A DNA stretch of 64,000 nucleotides from Dolichospermum sp. FACHB-1091 (GCF_014697585.1 NZ_JACJSB010000006.1:62001-126000); one strand, 5' to 3'; shown: positions 1 through 10,247, counted from the stretch's first letter. The notes: generated by a model not told the origin, from the sequence alone. Translations and numbers: made by a program.

Positions 1-1035
1 TTAATTCTCGCAGCTATTAACAATGGTAAGCACGTTGTCACCGCTAATAAAGCTGTAATTTCTCGATTTGGTGCGGAAATATTTACTGCTGCGAATCAAG
101 CTGGTGTCTATGTCATGCTAGAAGCGGCTGTTGGTGGTGGTATTCCAGTGGTTCAACCTTTAAAACAGTCTTTAAGCGTTAACCGGATTAATGCTATTAT
201 GGGTATTGTCAATGGCACAACCAACTACATCCTCACCAGGATGCAAACGGAAGGTAGTGATTTTGATAATGTCTTAGCAGATGCTCAGAGATTGGGTTAT
301 GCTGAAGCTGACCCCACTGCTGATGTTGATGGTTTAGATGCGGGAGATAAAATTGCTATTTTGGCATCTTTAGGGTTTGACGGACGAATTAATCGAGAAG
401 ATGTCCATTGTGAAGGAATTCGCCAAGTCACAAAAACAGATATTACCTATGCTGCTAAATTAGGATTTGTGATTAAGTTATTAGGGATAGCCCAACACTT
501 AGATACAGATAATTCCCAACTTTCAGTTAGGGTTCATCCTACTTTAGTACCGCAAAACCATCCTTTAGCTAGTATTAATGGTGTTTATAACGCTATCCTT
601 GTGGAAGGAGAACCCATTGGCCAGGTGATGTTATTCGGTCCTGGTGCTGGTGCTGGTGCTACCGCGAGTGCTGTATCATCAGATATATTAAGTCTGGTAG
701 CTACCCTCAAAACTAATACCAATAAACTAAATCCTCTCCTAGCTTGTAGACATCAACATTACTCTCAAATTACGCCAATTTCTGAGTTAGTGACACGGTT
801 TTATACCCGTTTCTTGAGTAAAGACCAAGCGGGAGTTATTGGGAAATTAGGGACTTGTTTTGGCAATTATGGGGTAAGTTTGGAGTCAGTAGTTCAAACT
901 GGTTTTCAGGGAGAACTAGCGGAAATTGTAGTTGTCACCCATGATGTCCGAGAAGGGGACTTTAGACAAGCTTTAGCTGAAATTCAAGCTATGGAATCTA
1001 TAGACAGTATTCCTAGTGTATTACGAGTGCTGTGA
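1..1035 (+). CDS. hom: Homoserine dehydrogenase (5' end outside window)
   Basis: NADPH-dependent reduction of aspartate semialdehyde to homoserine, the branch to threonine and methionine. The reading frame is open from base 1, so the Rossmann domain is mostly missing and the gene starts upstream of the window. The visible part starts just before the family signature GKHVVTANKAVI, continues with EAAVGGGIPVV and NGTTNYILTRM, and has the substrate-site segment ADVDGLDAGDKIAILA. The last 75 residues (from FYTRFLSKDQAGVIGKLG) form an ACT regulatory domain, as in threonine-inhibited homoserine dehydrogenases. The stop is followed by a palindromic hairpin about 25 bases later. Confidence 0.95.
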   Translation, partial: LILAAINNGKHVVTANKAVISRFGAEIFTAANQAGVYVMLEAAVGGGIPVVQPLKQSLSVNRINAIMGIVNGTTNYILTRMQTEGSDFDNVLADAQRLGYAEADPTADVDGLDAGDKIAILASLGFDGRINREDVHCEGIRQVTKTDITYAAKLGFVIKLLGIAQHLDTDNSQLSVRVHPTLVPQNHPLASINGVYNAILVEGEPIGQVMLFGPGAGAGATASAVSSDILSLVATLKTNTNKLNPLLACRHQHYSQITPISELVTRFYTRFLSKDQAGVIGKLGTCFGNYGVSLESVVQTGFQGELAEIVVVTHDVREGDFRQALAEIQAMESIDSIPSVLRVL

Positions 1036-1060
1036 AAAATAAAACAGACACCTACATATT

Positions 1061-1084
1061 CCCGATTTCTTAAAGAAGTCGGGG
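1061..1084. repeat. Palindromic hairpin downstream of hom
   Basis: Near-perfect stem CCCGATTTCTT / AAGAAGTCGGG around a one- to two-base loop. Related copies lie after other genes in this window (22911, 26256, 34377, degenerate at 13117). It sits where a transcription terminator is expected but lacks a clear T-run, so it may be a dispersed repeat used as an end hairpin. Confidence 0.6.
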
Positions 1085-1387
1085 ATATGATTGATTATCG
1101 CTAACTAATAATAAGATAGTTCTTCCTCATCAAAATGATGATAACATAATTAAAATTTTCTGTCAACACCAAAAAATAAAATTTTTCCCGGTTTTTTGCG
1201 TCTGAGATAATTGCTTTGTTGGGTTGAGAGAAAGCGTAACCTAACAAAGTTCTCAACAATAAATAAATTCCCTCAAAACTTAAGTGAGGCTCTATATAAA
1301 TACGTCTTGGCATATACTTCGTTACTCAATCCCTTTCTACTCTTTTACTGTGTGCATTTAACCGGATTTGATATCACCTGTAAGCTT
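1085..1387. other. Intergenic region with a repeat fragment
   Basis: No credible gene is seen. The stretch is AT-rich. Bases 1211-1254 hold a short imperfect inverted repeat (TTGTTGGGTT ... AACCTAACAA) of the kind scattered through cyanobacterial genomes; a related TTGGGTTTC ... CAACCCAACC copy lies at 34512-34538. Short ORFs here on either strand look accidental. Confidence 0.5.
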
Positions 1388-2722
1388 TCATAGTTTTTGT
1401 CCTGCATAAATGGATTTTTCCTCGCCATGACGACGAATAATAGCTTCACCGTTACTGACTTCTATTAGTATCCAGCCTGTGTCACCAATATTTTCGCCCA
1501 GATTAATCCCGCGAGTGGTACCATCTATGTTAAATAAGCCTACAGATTTATCACCTGATTCCAATATTCCCTCTAACTGCACAGAATAGGTAGGTGTGTT
1601 GACAAGTTCTTTTTCTGGTACTGTCGGAGTAATAGTCGCTAATTTTGGTGGTGCGTCTTTTAAAGGTTGAGAATTAACCTCTGTCTTTTTTATTTTCGGT
1701 TTAGTTACTGGTTGTACATTGTTAATAGGAGGATTATTAACTACTGAATATGAAGGTTGTGGTATTCTGACTGGGGAAACGGTTCGTGGTTGATAGTATG
1801 AGGCTGGGGACTGGTCAACCGGGATATTTTTCCTATTTGTCGCATTTGTGGAAAGTGCAGTCTGGGGAACGGGTGGTAAATTGTTGGCGGCTATAGGTAA
1901 GAGAGGAGCTTTAATTTGTGGTTGATAGTATGAGGCTGGGGACTGGTCAACTGGGATATATTTCCTATTTGTCGCATTTGTGGCAATTGCAGTCTGGGGA
2001 ACAGGTGGTAAATTATTGGCGGCTATAGGTAAGGAAGAAGCTTTAATTTGTGGTTGCGTACTTGGCAAAGGTATGGCTTTTGTTTGATTAATACTAACAT
2101 TAGTAAGTCCGGGTTTGACTGTAGTTGTGTAATTGCTCCTTTCTTGCTGTTCTATAAGTGAAAAAGCAGACAACATATAATTCACTAAATCTAATTGAGG
2201 ATCTGATTTCACATAAACAGATGATGGTATCTGGTTGTTTTGTAAACTAGAATTTAATTGAGTATTCGCTCTATTTAATAAGGCAAAGTTCGTTAGCCAA
2301 AGCGTACATAATGTAGCCATAGACCAACCAAATCCCATATATATTAATTTATCTAAAATATTATCTAAACCACTGGTTTGTGGTCGATCTTTAGTAGTAA
2401 TTGCTCCCGGAAAGGAAGAATTAACTACCAGGTATGTTTTTGGGACATTTTTTTTAATAAGTGCAGCAGACTGTAATGAACGATGGACTTTTGGTGACAA
2501 ACTTGCGTCTGTCCTTGTTAATGCCGTGTTTCGCTTATGGAGGTATGTATTCCCAACACTATGACAATTCTGCTCATTGTTATTATTGAGAATGTTGTCA
2601 ATATCGGCAAAAATTTCGTCCATTAAGCTTTCAGCATAGGTTTCTATTGGACAAAGCTTGTTAATAACGAAATCTTCGGCTGCCTCCGAGTCAAGTAAAT
2701 CAGTGCTAGATTTTAGTGACAT
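1388..2722 (-). CDS. Proline-rich single-pass membrane protein with PilP/GspC-like C-terminus
   Basis: I do not recognise a named gene. The protein has a soluble acidic N-terminal part (about 130 residues), one likely membrane segment (GWSMATLCTLWLTNFALL), then a long Pro/Asn/Gln-rich linker with two tandem copies of a 44-residue unit (starting PQIKA..LPIAANNLPPVP), and a compact C-terminal domain of about 65 residues (YSVQLEGILESGDKSVGLF ... HGEEKSIYAGQKL). That tail resembles the small beta domains of PilP/GspC inner-membrane proteins, so a role bridging membrane and periplasm is possible; this is inference. An in-frame TTG at 2749 would add 9 residues; I prefer the ATG at 2722, but neither has a clear ribosome site. 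Confidence 0.7.
   Translation of the reverse strand: MSLKSSTDLLDSEAAEDFVINKLCPIETYAESLMDEIFADIDNILNNNNEQNCHSVGNTYLHKRNTALTRTDASLSPKVHRSLQSAALIKKNVPKTYLVVNSSFPGAITTKDRPQTSGLDNILDKLIYMGFGWSMATLCTLWLTNFALLNRANTQLNSSLQNNQIPSSVYVKSDPQLDLVNYMLSAFSLIEQQERSNYTTTVKPGLTNVSINQTKAIPLPSTQPQIKASSLPIAANNLPPVPQTAIATNATNRKYIPVDQSPASYYQPQIKAPLLPIAANNLPPVPQTALSTNATNRKNIPVDQSPASYYQPRTVSPVRIPQPSYSVVNNPPINNVQPVTKPKIKKTEVNSQPLKDAPPKLATITPTVPEKELVNTPTYSVQLEGILESGDKSVGLFNIDGTTRGINLGENIGDTGWILIEVSNGEAIIRRHGEEKSIYAGQKL
1788..2051. repeat. Two tandem 132-bp in-frame repeats
   Basis: Two near-identical units of 132 bp (1788-1919 and 1920-2051) inside the proline-rich membrane protein gene. The unit is a multiple of three, so each encodes 44 residues and keeps the frame. 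The few differences between units (for example ASSLP versus APLLP) suggest a fairly recent duplication. Confidence 0.85.
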
Positions 2723-2878
2723 ATATGGTTTTGCGATTGTAGCTGACAATCATAGAAAAATCAAAAACTACTGTGGAAATTAATTAACCTTCTTCATTAA
2801 ACAACTAATCTTGGTTTTTGTGAATACAGGAATTTATTAGCTAAATAGTATTAGATATTACTTTTATCATGATTATTT

Positions 2879-2902
2879 AGCGGTAATCCATGAGTTACCG
2901 CT
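2879..2902. terminator. Hairpin between mnmG and the proline-rich gene
   Basis: Perfect 8-bp stem AGCGGTAA / TTACCGCT with an 8-base loop, just beyond the mnmG stop codon (mnmG is on the minus strand). No good T-run follows on that strand, so termination is only a guess. Confidence 0.4.
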
Positions 2903-2909
2903 ACTTTTG

Positions 2910-4835
2910 TTAAGACAGAATTACTGGGGTTGGGGTGGCTTTAGTTATGTTATTTTTAGCTATTTCTAAATATATCAAAAGGGCGTTGATATCCGCTGGG
3001 TTAACACCACCAATTCTCGCAGCTTGTCCAATAGTTAAGGGTTGGACTTTATTCAGCTTTTCCCTCGCTTCCTTCGATAAAGTATCAATGGTTGAGTAGT
3101 CCAAATCACCAGGTAGATGGCGATTTGCTTGACGAGCAACTTGGTCAATTTGGTTTTGCTGTCTTGCTAAATAACCAGCATACTTGATATCAATTTCTGC
3201 TCCTTCTTTTTCCGCTTGTTTGAGGTTGGGGTTATGGAGTCCGTAACGTTCCAAGTCAATGTAATGGATACCTGAACGACGCAGTAAGTCAGCGAGGGTA
3301 ATAGAACCTTTAATAGCTTGTTGGGTATCATCTGCGATCGCTTGTCCTACTGCCTCATTTTCCTTTATTCTAGTACAATGCAGCCGTTCTTTCTCCGCAG
3401 TAATTTGTGCTTGTTTTTCGCTAAACAAATTCCAGCGCCTATCATCAATTAAACCAATTTCCCGTCCCAAGGGTGTCATACGCAGATCAGCATTATCAGA
3501 ACGTAGTAATAACCGATACTCTGAGCGACTCGTAAGCATTCGATAAGGTTCTCGTAAATCCTTCGTACACAGGTCGTCAATTAAAGTGCCAATATAACTT
3601 TGTTCACGGGGAAAAATAATCATTTCTTCACCCCGTACAAACCGCGCTGCATTGATTCCTGCCACTATCCCTTGAGCAGCAGCTTCTTCATAACCTGTAG
3701 TCCCGTTTACCTGTCCGGCACAAAATAATCCGGGAACTTTCTTAGTCATCAAGGTGGGAAAACACTGGGTTGCAGGTAAATAATCATACTCTACTGCATA
3801 GGCAGGACGTAACATTACACAATTTTCTAAACCTGTCAAACTCCGCAACATCAAAATTTGCAAAGTTTCTGGTAAACCAGTAGAAAAACCCTGAATGTAT
3901 AATTCAGGAATATCTCTTCCTTCCGGTTCAATAAAGATTTGGTGACTTTCTTTATCTACAAAGCGGACAATTTTATCTTCAATACTCGGACAATAACGGG
4001 GACCGGTTGCTTCCACCCAACCACCATACACAGGGGACAGATGTAAATTTTCCTGAATTAAACGATGAGTTTCTTTAGTGGTCCGAGTCATGTGACAAGG
4101 CATTTGTTCCCGTTCTACCCAGACTTCGGGGTCAAAACTGAACCACCGTACAGCGTCGTCTCCGGGTTGAATTTCCATTTTACTGTAATCAACAGAACGT
4201 TTATCAACCCGTGCTGGTGTCCCGGTTTTCAGTCTACCAGTTTCAAATCCTAAGCGGTTCAAAGTTTGTGTTAACCCTTCCGCTGCAAACTCTCCCGCGC
4301 GGCCTGCGGCCATGGATTTATTTCCCACCCAAATTTTCCCACCTAAAAACGTCCCCGTGGTGAGAATTACCGCTTTACAGTGGAAAGATACACCAAAATA
4401 AGTTTCTAAACCAATAACTTCATTATGATCATTTAAGATTAAATCCGTCACCATCCCTTCTCTAATTGTCAAATTCTCTTGATTTTCGACAATTCCCTTC
4501 ATTATCGCCGCATATTCTCTTTTATCAGTTTGCGCCCGTAATGCCCAGACCGCAGGACCGCGTGAAGAATTGAGGATGCGTTTTTGTAAGTATGTCCGGT
4601 CTGCCATTTTGCCAATTTCCCCCCCTAAAGCGTCTATTTCATGGGTTAATTGGGATTTGGCAGGTCCACCGACTGCGGGGTTACAGGGTTGCCAAGCGAT
4701 CTTATCTAAGTTTAGGGTCAATAGCAGAGTTCGACAACCGAGGCGGGCAGTAGCCAGTGCTGCTTCACAACCTGCGTGACCTGCACCGACGACAATTACA
4801 TCATAAGCGTCTGGAAATTCAGTGAAATTGTGCAT
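2910..4835 (-). CDS. mnmG: tRNA uridine-5-carboxymethylaminomethyl modification enzyme MnmG (GidA)
   Basis: FAD-binding subunit of the MnmE-MnmG complex, which adds the carboxymethylaminomethyl group at U34 of several tRNAs in the cytoplasm. The N-terminal dinucleotide fold [16 protein letters not shown] and the family signature [17 protein letters not shown] are intact. Further family blocks include [35 protein letters not shown] and the C-terminal helical region with [16 protein letters not shown]. At 641 residues it has the usual length. It appears to be transcribed alone. Confidence 0.97.
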   Translation of the reverse strand: MHNFTEFPDAYDVIVVGAGHAGCEAALATARLGCRTLLLTLNLDKIAWQPCNPAVGGPAKSQLTHEIDALGGEIGKMADRTYLQKRILNSSRGPAVWALRAQTDKREYAAIMKGIVENQENLTIREGMVTDLILNDHNEVIGLETYFGVSFHCKAVILTTGTFLGGKIWVGNKSMAAGRAGEFAAEGLTQTLNRLGFETGRLKTGTPARVDKRSVDYSKMEIQPGDDAVRWFSFDPEVWVEREQMPCHMTRTTKETHRLIQENLHLSPVYGGWVEATGPRYCPSIEDKIVRFVDKESHQIFIEPEGRDIPELYIQGFSTGLPETLQILMLRSLTGLENCVMLRPAYAVEYDYLPATQCFPTLMTKKVPGLFCAGQVNGTTGYEEAAAQGIVAGINAARFVRGEEMIIFPREQSYIGTLIDDLCTKDLREPYRMLTSRSEYRLLLRSDNADLRMTPLGREIGLIDDRRWNLFSEKQAQITAEKERLHCTRIKENEAVGQAIADDTQQAIKGSITLADLLRRSGIHYIDLERYGLHNPNLKQAEKEGAEIDIKYAGYLARQQNQIDQVARQANRHLPGDLDYSTIDTLSKEAREKLNKVQPLTIGQAARIGGVNPADINALLIYLEIAKNNITKATPTPVILS

Positions 4836-5097
4836 GGTCTTAGTTACAAAATTAAGTTAGTTAGGAATTATGATATAAATTCCTTATTATACATTATTTT
4901 TAATTTGTCGGTAATTCGTGATCTGCTTGCAGCAGCACTTAGCGATCGCACTATACTTAAAAATAAGTTAATTCTTAGTCCGTTTCTACCAGAAAAATAT
5001 AGGTTAAATAAACCACGAAGAAACGAAGACCACGAAGAAAGAGGGAAGATAGGTAATCTTATGTTAGGAAGGGAGTAACTATCTTTAATTGAGATTT
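4836..5097. other. Intergenic region with dispersed repeat
   Basis: No gene is seen. It contains one GCGATCGC octamer near 4943 and a CCACGAAGAAACGAAGACC-type repeat around 5010-5042, a short tandem motif common between cyanobacterial genes. Confidence 0.5.
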
Positions 5098-5757
5098 TTA
5101 CACTAATAAATTTTCTATTCCTGTTGTTGTTCCTGCTGTAGAAACTTGGATAACTCTGCTATATTGTAACCGCCATTGTAAAGCGTTAGAAATTGTTAGG
5201 TAGCCTATTTCTGGGGGTGATTGTAAAATTCGTTCTGCTAGTGCCTCGCGTCCAATTTCATCTAAAGGAAAATTACGTTCTTCTAAAAAAGCTATCATAT
5301 CATCTTTATTGCCATTGCGGCGGATAATTTCTTTAATTCCATAGGTAGTTTGATAGTCTCCAGTTCTTTCTTTAGTTACAAAAACGACATTCTGACATTT
5401 TAAATTGGCAGTTAGAGAACTATGATCATCAATTTTTTCGTATGCAAATATTAATAAGTTATATCCTAAACCATAGACTTTTTGACTTGCATTTCTAAAT
5501 GGACAGGAAGACTGAGGCTGTTTAATAGATGTTACTTTTAAATCTACTTCTAGTCCCGGAAAATCTATACCTAACGCAGCACTACCAAGGGTATATTCAT
5601 ATCTTGAGGACAAATATTGATTAAAAGTAGACTCAACATAAGTTCCCACTGCTTTACCATCTGTAACTCCGTACAAATTATGAATTTGTGTTACACTTAA
5701 TTTTGAGCAAAAATTACGTGCTGCCGTTTTTAAAGATTCTAGTGTTAGTAATTCCAT
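5098..5757 (-). CDS. Putative type II restriction endonuclease
   Basis: This 219-residue protein lies 7 bases downstream of a C5-cytosine methylase on the same strand, the classic arrangement of a type II restriction-modification pair. The central segment GIDFPGLEVDLKVTS has the spacing of a PD-(D/E)xK nuclease core (D, then E-V-D-L-K), supporting DNA cleavage. It is followed by a stretch rich in aromatic residues (YGLGYNLLIFAYEK) and a helical C-terminal part. The target sequence cannot be read from the protein. It should recognise the same site as the neighbouring methylase; this is inference from context. Confidence 0.7.
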   Translation of the reverse strand: MELLTLESLKTAARNFCSKLSVTQIHNLYGVTDGKAVGTYVESTFNQYLSSRYEYTLGSAALGIDFPGLEVDLKVTSIKQPQSSCPFRNASQKVYGLGYNLLIFAYEKIDDHSSLTANLKCQNVVFVTKERTGDYQTTYGIKEIIRRNGNKDDMIAFLEERNFPLDEIGREALAERILQSPPEIGYLTISNALQWRLQYSRVIQVSTAGTTTGIENLLV

Positions 5758-5764
5758 TTTTAAA

Positions 5765-6937
5765 TTAAATAGTCAAAGTTAATTGTTGCCAAGAAGATTT
5801 AGTAAATTCAATATTGCTTTTACCAATTCTTTGACATACCCATTCTACACAAGCAGGAACAATTGCATTACCAAATAAAGCATATTGATCATAAATTCTC
5901 GCTATTCGACACCAATCATCAGGAAACCCCATCAATCTGGCATATTCAATATTAGTTAAACGCCGATATTTATCAGCTACTTTATAACGTTCATAATGTC
6001 TTGATGTCGAAGCAGTTAATGTTGATGCAATTCCATTAATTCCAAATATTGTATAACCTAATCTTGCGCCTCCATCTTGATTATATAATAATTCTACACC
6101 ATGACAATAACGATTTACAGCTTTACTTTTTTTAATTCTTTCTAAGGTATCAGATGTAAAGTCAAATTGAGGATCTACTATTGAATCATCTTGTAAAATA
6201 TCTTTTAATTTCTGTCTAGGCTTGGTATCCGGTAAAGTAGAAAGATTCAAAGTTAACATTTTATTTTTATAAGCAATTCCCCAATTGTAATTCTTACCTT
6301 TATGTTCAACTATAGGCATCATATCTTTTTCTAGTAATTCTTCTATATTTTCTAAATCGGTTAAATCTGTTTGAGTTAAGAAAACTGATGTATTTTGTAA
6401 AAGTTGAGAATTGATATGCACTGAATTTAACTTAGTCCCAAAAATAAAAATCCTGTCTCTATTTTGAGGAATACCAAAGCTAATAGGACTAATAATTCTC
6501 CATTCTATAAAATAATCTAATTCTGACATTGCATTTAAAATCACTCGAAAATGATAGCCATTTTCCATTGTTAAAAGTCTTTTGACATTTTCTAAAAAAA
6601 AATATTTCGGTTGTTTTTTATCTATTATTTCTACAATACGCTCAAATAAAGTCCCTCTCACACAATCTCTCACACCCAATTTTTTACCAGCAGGGCTAAA
6701 TGGTTGACAAGGGAAACCAGCAGTTAGTATATGATGATTGGGTATATCTGATATCGGGATTTTATTAATATCACCTAACACTAGAGAATCTTTCCCAAAA
6801 TTACTTTCATAAACTTGACAACTCAATTCATTGATATCATTAGCCCATATAGTTTCAATATTAGCATTTGCCATACCCAAGCGAAAACCACCGATACCAG
6901 CAAATAATTCTACCGCTTTTAAATTCTCTGTTTTCAT
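5765..6937 (-). CDS. DNA (cytosine-5) methyltransferase
   Basis: A type II modification enzyme that transfers methyl from S-adenosylmethionine to C5 of cytosine in double-stranded DNA. The C5-methylase motifs appear in order: I (VELFAGIGGFRLGM, residue 9 onward), IV with the catalytic cysteine (AGFPCQPFSPAGKK), VI (FFLENVKRLL), VIII (FGIPQNRDRIFIFG) and X (FGNAIVPACVEWV). The variable region between VIII and X, about 150 residues, should hold the target-recognition domain. The gene is intact and sits in a minus-strand operon with an Mrr-like gene upstream and an endonuclease gene downstream. Confidence 0.93.
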   Translation of the reverse strand: MKTENLKAVELFAGIGGFRLGMANANIETIWANDINELSCQVYESNFGKDSLVLGDINKIPISDIPNHHILTAGFPCQPFSPAGKKLGVRDCVRGTLFERIVEIIDKKQPKYFFLENVKRLLTMENGYHFRVILNAMSELDYFIEWRIISPISFGIPQNRDRIFIFGTKLNSVHINSQLLQNTSVFLTQTDLTDLENIEELLEKDMMPIVEHKGKNYNWGIAYKNKMLTLNLSTLPDTKPRQKLKDILQDDSIVDPQFDFTSDTLERIKKSKAVNRYCHGVELLYNQDGGARLGYTIFGINGIASTLTASTSRHYERYKVADKYRRLTNIEYARLMGFPDDWCRIARIYDQYALFGNAIVPACVEWVCQRIGKSNIEFTKSSWQQLTLTI

Positions 6938-6962
6938 ATATTAATTGTCTATTATTTAATAA

Positions 6963-7874
6963 TTACTCATCTGTAAAATAATCGGAATCTATCTTTTTAA
7001 TTTCGTAAATAGAGACTGTGGAAACACCCACATGATTATCAATCATTAATTGAGCTAATTCTTCTCCATCTATTAACACAATTTTACTGTCTATAATAGA
7101 TACATATTCTCTCGCTTCTTGGGAAAATCTGGAAGTAGTGATAAAAACACCTTTTCTTGCTCTTTGTCCATGTAAAGCACCGACAAACTTTTGAATTTCT
7201 GGTCTACCAACAACAGTATTATCCCATCTTTTAGCTTGAACATAAACAATATCTAAGCCTAATTTATCTTCTTTAATTATACCATCAATTCCCCCATATC
7301 CACTTTTACCGATCGCTCTCCCTGCATCACGTCTTGAGCCACCATAACCCATTTTTACGAGTAAATCTACCACTAATCTTTCAAAAAAATCAGGTGGGGA
7401 AATTTTAACTCTATTAAGTATTTCTAATTCTAATTCTTTTCTGATTTTCTTATAACCAATGTCTATAGAATCTTGGGGTGTAGTCTCTGATGTTTCTATA
7501 ATTTCCGGTTCTGATTTATCATTATCTTTTTTAGTAGTTTTAAATTCTATAAACTCTGGAAATTGATTAAGAAACTTGAGATTAATTTCCGATGGATTTT
7601 GACTTAAAATCTCCTTACCTTTGTCAGTAATTTGAAAAAATCCTCTTTTGGGAGAAATAAATAAACCTGCTTTCTTCAAATAAGTTCTTGCCCAACCTAC
7701 TCTATTATCAAATACTGCTTGTTGTCCACTAGATAATAATTCCTTTCTTTCGTCATCACTTAAATTAAAAACATCAGCTAAAAATGTAATAGCGTCTCTT
7801 AAAGAATGTTCTTTACCATCACTTGCATATTGCAATAAAGGAAGCATAATAGCTTGAAAGTCAGGAATAGTCAT
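6963..7874 (-). CDS. mrr: Mrr-like restriction endonuclease
   Basis: A type IV-like nuclease family that cuts modified DNA. The first 100 residues are a winged-helix Mrr N-terminal domain (ending TDKGKEILSQNP). A charged linker follows, then the Mrr catalytic domain from about residue 160 (PPDFFERLVVDLLVKMGYGG). The nuclease core is visible as GGIDGIIKEDKLGLD followed by YVQAKRW, the Q-x-K variant typical of Mrr, then GRPEIQKFVGAL. It is upstream of the C5-methylase with a 25-base gap and probably co-transcribed. Because Mrr proteins usually target methylated DNA, its link with a methylase may mean that it reads a different mark or is held off its own genome. Confidence 0.85.
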   Translation of the reverse strand: MTIPDFQAIMLPLLQYASDGKEHSLRDAITFLADVFNLSDDERKELLSSGQQAVFDNRVGWARTYLKKAGLFISPKRGFFQITDKGKEILSQNPSEINLKFLNQFPEFIEFKTTKKDNDKSEPEIIETSETTPQDSIDIGYKKIRKELELEILNRVKISPPDFFERLVVDLLVKMGYGGSRRDAGRAIGKSGYGGIDGIIKEDKLGLDIVYVQAKRWDNTVVGRPEIQKFVGALHGQRARKGVFITTSRFSQEAREYVSIIDSKIVLIDGEELAQLMIDNHVGVSTVSIYEIKKIDSDYFTDE

Positions 7875-8032
7875 TTTTCACAAGTCAAAAAATCAATATC
7901 TTCACTTTTATACCATACTCTTGTGTTTTTTGGCAATATTTTTACATCACCGCATCAAATAGATATTATATTATCATATATAATATGAATACAAAGGATA
8001 AAAAACTGACAACATAATTAATAAATAACTCT

Positions 8033-8653
8033 ATGACTAAATCACATCGTCCTCCAATTCTTAAACCTGATGAAACATACACATTTCGTAAGTATTTTGA
8101 GTTAAGGTTTGCACCTGCGGATATTTTACAAGAATTAGGAGTCAATTTAACTAGAGGAACAATTGATTGTCCGGTAAGTAATAATCAAATATCTCGATTA
8201 ATTGATCTCAAAGAACGATTAGAAGAGGCAATGCAAAGAGTTAGTTTAACAAGCGAAGCTGCAAGAAGAGAAGTTTTAATTGCACCAATTCTCTTAGAAG
8301 TTGCACATATTACCGAATCTAAAATTAATATTGAATATCCCATTGAAATAAATCAATTTTTGCGGGGTGACTTAGATTATTACCTGCAATCTCAACATCA
8401 GGTTTTAGTTGTGGAAGCAAAACACGCAGATTTAACACGAGGATTTACTCAACTTGCAGTGGAATTAATTGCTTTAGATCAATGGATTGAAAGAGATGAA
8501 CCAATATTATATGGTGCTGTAACAACTGGAGATATTTGGCAGTTTGGCAGTTTTCAACGGGAAAATAAACTAATAACTCAGGATATAATGTTATATCGAG
8601 TTCCTACCGATTTAGAAATATTGATGCAAATTTTAGTAGGGATTTTAACCTAA
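8033..8653 (+). CDS. Cyanobacterial hypothetical protein, PD-(D/E)xK-like
   Basis: This 206-residue protein has no name that I recognise, but its type is common in cyanobacterial genomes. A helical middle part (RLIDLKERLEEAMQRV) is followed by RGDLDYYL ... VLVVEAKHADL, which matches the D ... E-x-K spacing of PD-(D/E)xK nucleases such as the HsdR N-terminal domain. The gene is divergent from the restriction operon at 5.1-7.9 kb, so a defence-linked role is possible. Catalytic activity is not proven by the motif. Confidence 0.6.
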   Translation: MTKSHRPPILKPDETYTFRKYFELRFAPADILQELGVNLTRGTIDCPVSNNQISRLIDLKERLEEAMQRVSLTSEAARREVLIAPILLEVAHITESKINIEYPIEINQFLRGDLDYYLQSQHQVLVVEAKHADLTRGFTQLAVELIALDQWIERDEPILYGAVTTGDIWQFGSFQRENKLITQDIMLYRVPTDLEILMQILVGILT

Positions 8654-8705
8654 AACTTCAGATCCCTGAATGGATATGTGGGATATCGAGGCTGGGGAGA
8701 TTTTG

Positions 8706-10097
8706 TCAAACGGCATCGTCAGGTATTAATAGAGAAATTCGGGATTCAAAAACACTGTAATATTCTGTTTGCGGGTAAATGCTAATAATGGTATTTCCAA
8801 TTTCGTAAAATGTTCCTTTTTGTTCATGTTTGGAAAATTGCAAATGGGGATATTTAGCGGCTAATTCTTCAGCAGTCATGGCTTTAGCTGTGATTTTATT
8901 GGGTAAATGTCCTGTGACACCAATATAAAATACTAAAGGAGAAATATTTTGTTGATAAGTTTGCTCAACAACTGCTACCAATTTTTTATAAGCTGTTGTC
9001 ATGGCTGTAATTAAGTCTTCTTTATTGACTAATTTACCATCATGTTTACCATATAATAACAAGGCTAAACTGTCATCACCGACTTGATTGAGAATTTCCC
9101 CTATTTTCCCATTGATATTAATGCCCAAAAAGTCATCAAAAATCGGTTTCATCAAATCATCAACTTTAGTTAGTTTCATTCTCCTAGTAATGGCTTTTTG
9201 TCGGAAAGCGATATTTTGATTTAAACCCATTTCCAAAGTTGGTTTAGCAAATATCTCTCCAGTCTCTTGGTCATAAACTTCATATCTCCTCCCTAAAAAT
9301 TGGTTAGCAGCATATAATTTACTCAAGTTGAGAATATCCTGATTACCAAAATCAATTTTATAACTGATATGAGTCTCAATTGTATTTGCATATTCTTGAG
9401 TTGTGGGGAAATTCAAATACAGGTTTTTTGACAAATAATTTTGTTTTAATGCCTCTATTTGATCACTCACAAATACATCAGATTGATGGCGTAAATAAGC
9501 AGATAAAATACTGGTAAGGACTTTGATTTCTGCTATTTGATTAAACAACCCATCAAGATTAGCAAAATTGATATTAACGGGAACTAATGGTAAATCATCT
9601 AACCTGATTGTATACTCACAATTGAAATCAAACTTATCAGCAGTAATTACACCTTTAGCTTGCAATAAATCAAATACTTTCTTGTTACTGATTTTGATAT
9701 TTAAACTAGAAACGTGAAGTTTTCCATCTTTAACAATGGTATAATTATTAAAACTATCCAAATCATGAGCCAGCAAACCCCCAACTTCAATAATATCGGT
9801 ATAATCCTCAACTTTTACCAGCTTAACCTTGCGCTTAACCAACATATTAATAGTAGCAGTATTGCGATTTATAGCAAATACACCCATTTGCACAAAATCA
9901 CCACCATGGATATCTTGAGTTTCTAAACAAGGAGTAATCAAATCACCATTAATATCCCTTATCCCCCTAACTCGCTTAATACCAGTTCTTTGATAATCTT
10001 CCTTTAAATTATGTAAATTCAAAATGATATTTTGACGATATACCGATAAAATTTGGACAAGTTCTAACAGAGAAATCTTGTTATTCAACTTCAACAT
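8706..10097 (-). CDS. Hypothetical protein of unknown function
   Basis: 463 residues with no family that I recognise. It has no signal peptide and no obvious membrane segment. The sequence alternates beta-rich stretches (VKLVKVEDYTDIIEVGGL) with helical ones (LTSILSAYLRHQSDV) and contains EVYDQETGEIF and a basic patch AFRQKAITRRMKL. It lies on the edge of the restriction-rich stretch and is transcribed toward the plus-strand PD-(D/E)xK-like gene. A link to defence is only suggested by position. Confidence 0.6.
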   Translation of the reverse strand: MLKLNNKISLLELVQILSVYRQNIILNLHNLKEDYQRTGIKRVRGIRDINGDLITPCLETQDIHGGDFVQMGVFAINRNTATINMLVKRKVKLVKVEDYTDIIEVGGLLAHDLDSFNNYTIVKDGKLHVSSLNIKISNKKVFDLLQAKGVITADKFDFNCEYTIRLDDLPLVPVNINFANLDGLFNQIAEIKVLTSILSAYLRHQSDVFVSDQIEALKQNYLSKNLYLNFPTTQEYANTIETHISYKIDFGNQDILNLSKLYAANQFLGRRYEVYDQETGEIFAKPTLEMGLNQNIAFRQKAITRRMKLTKVDDLMKPIFDDFLGININGKIGEILNQVGDDSLALLLYGKHDGKLVNKEDLITAMTTAYKKLVAVVEQTYQQNISPLVFYIGVTGHLPNKITAKAMTAEELAAKYPHLQFSKHEQKGTFYEIGNTIISIYPQTEYYSVFESRISLLIPDDAV

Positions 10098-10247
10098 AAA
10101 ACCCCCTAATTCTCTCTGCGCCTCTGCGCCTCTGCGTGAGAAAAATCCATCTTTTTTCCATTATAGTATATTTGTACTAAAAAGTCAACTTATCCAAATC
10201 AAGACTAAGATAAAAATAGCTTTACACTTCTTCATAAAAACAAAACC

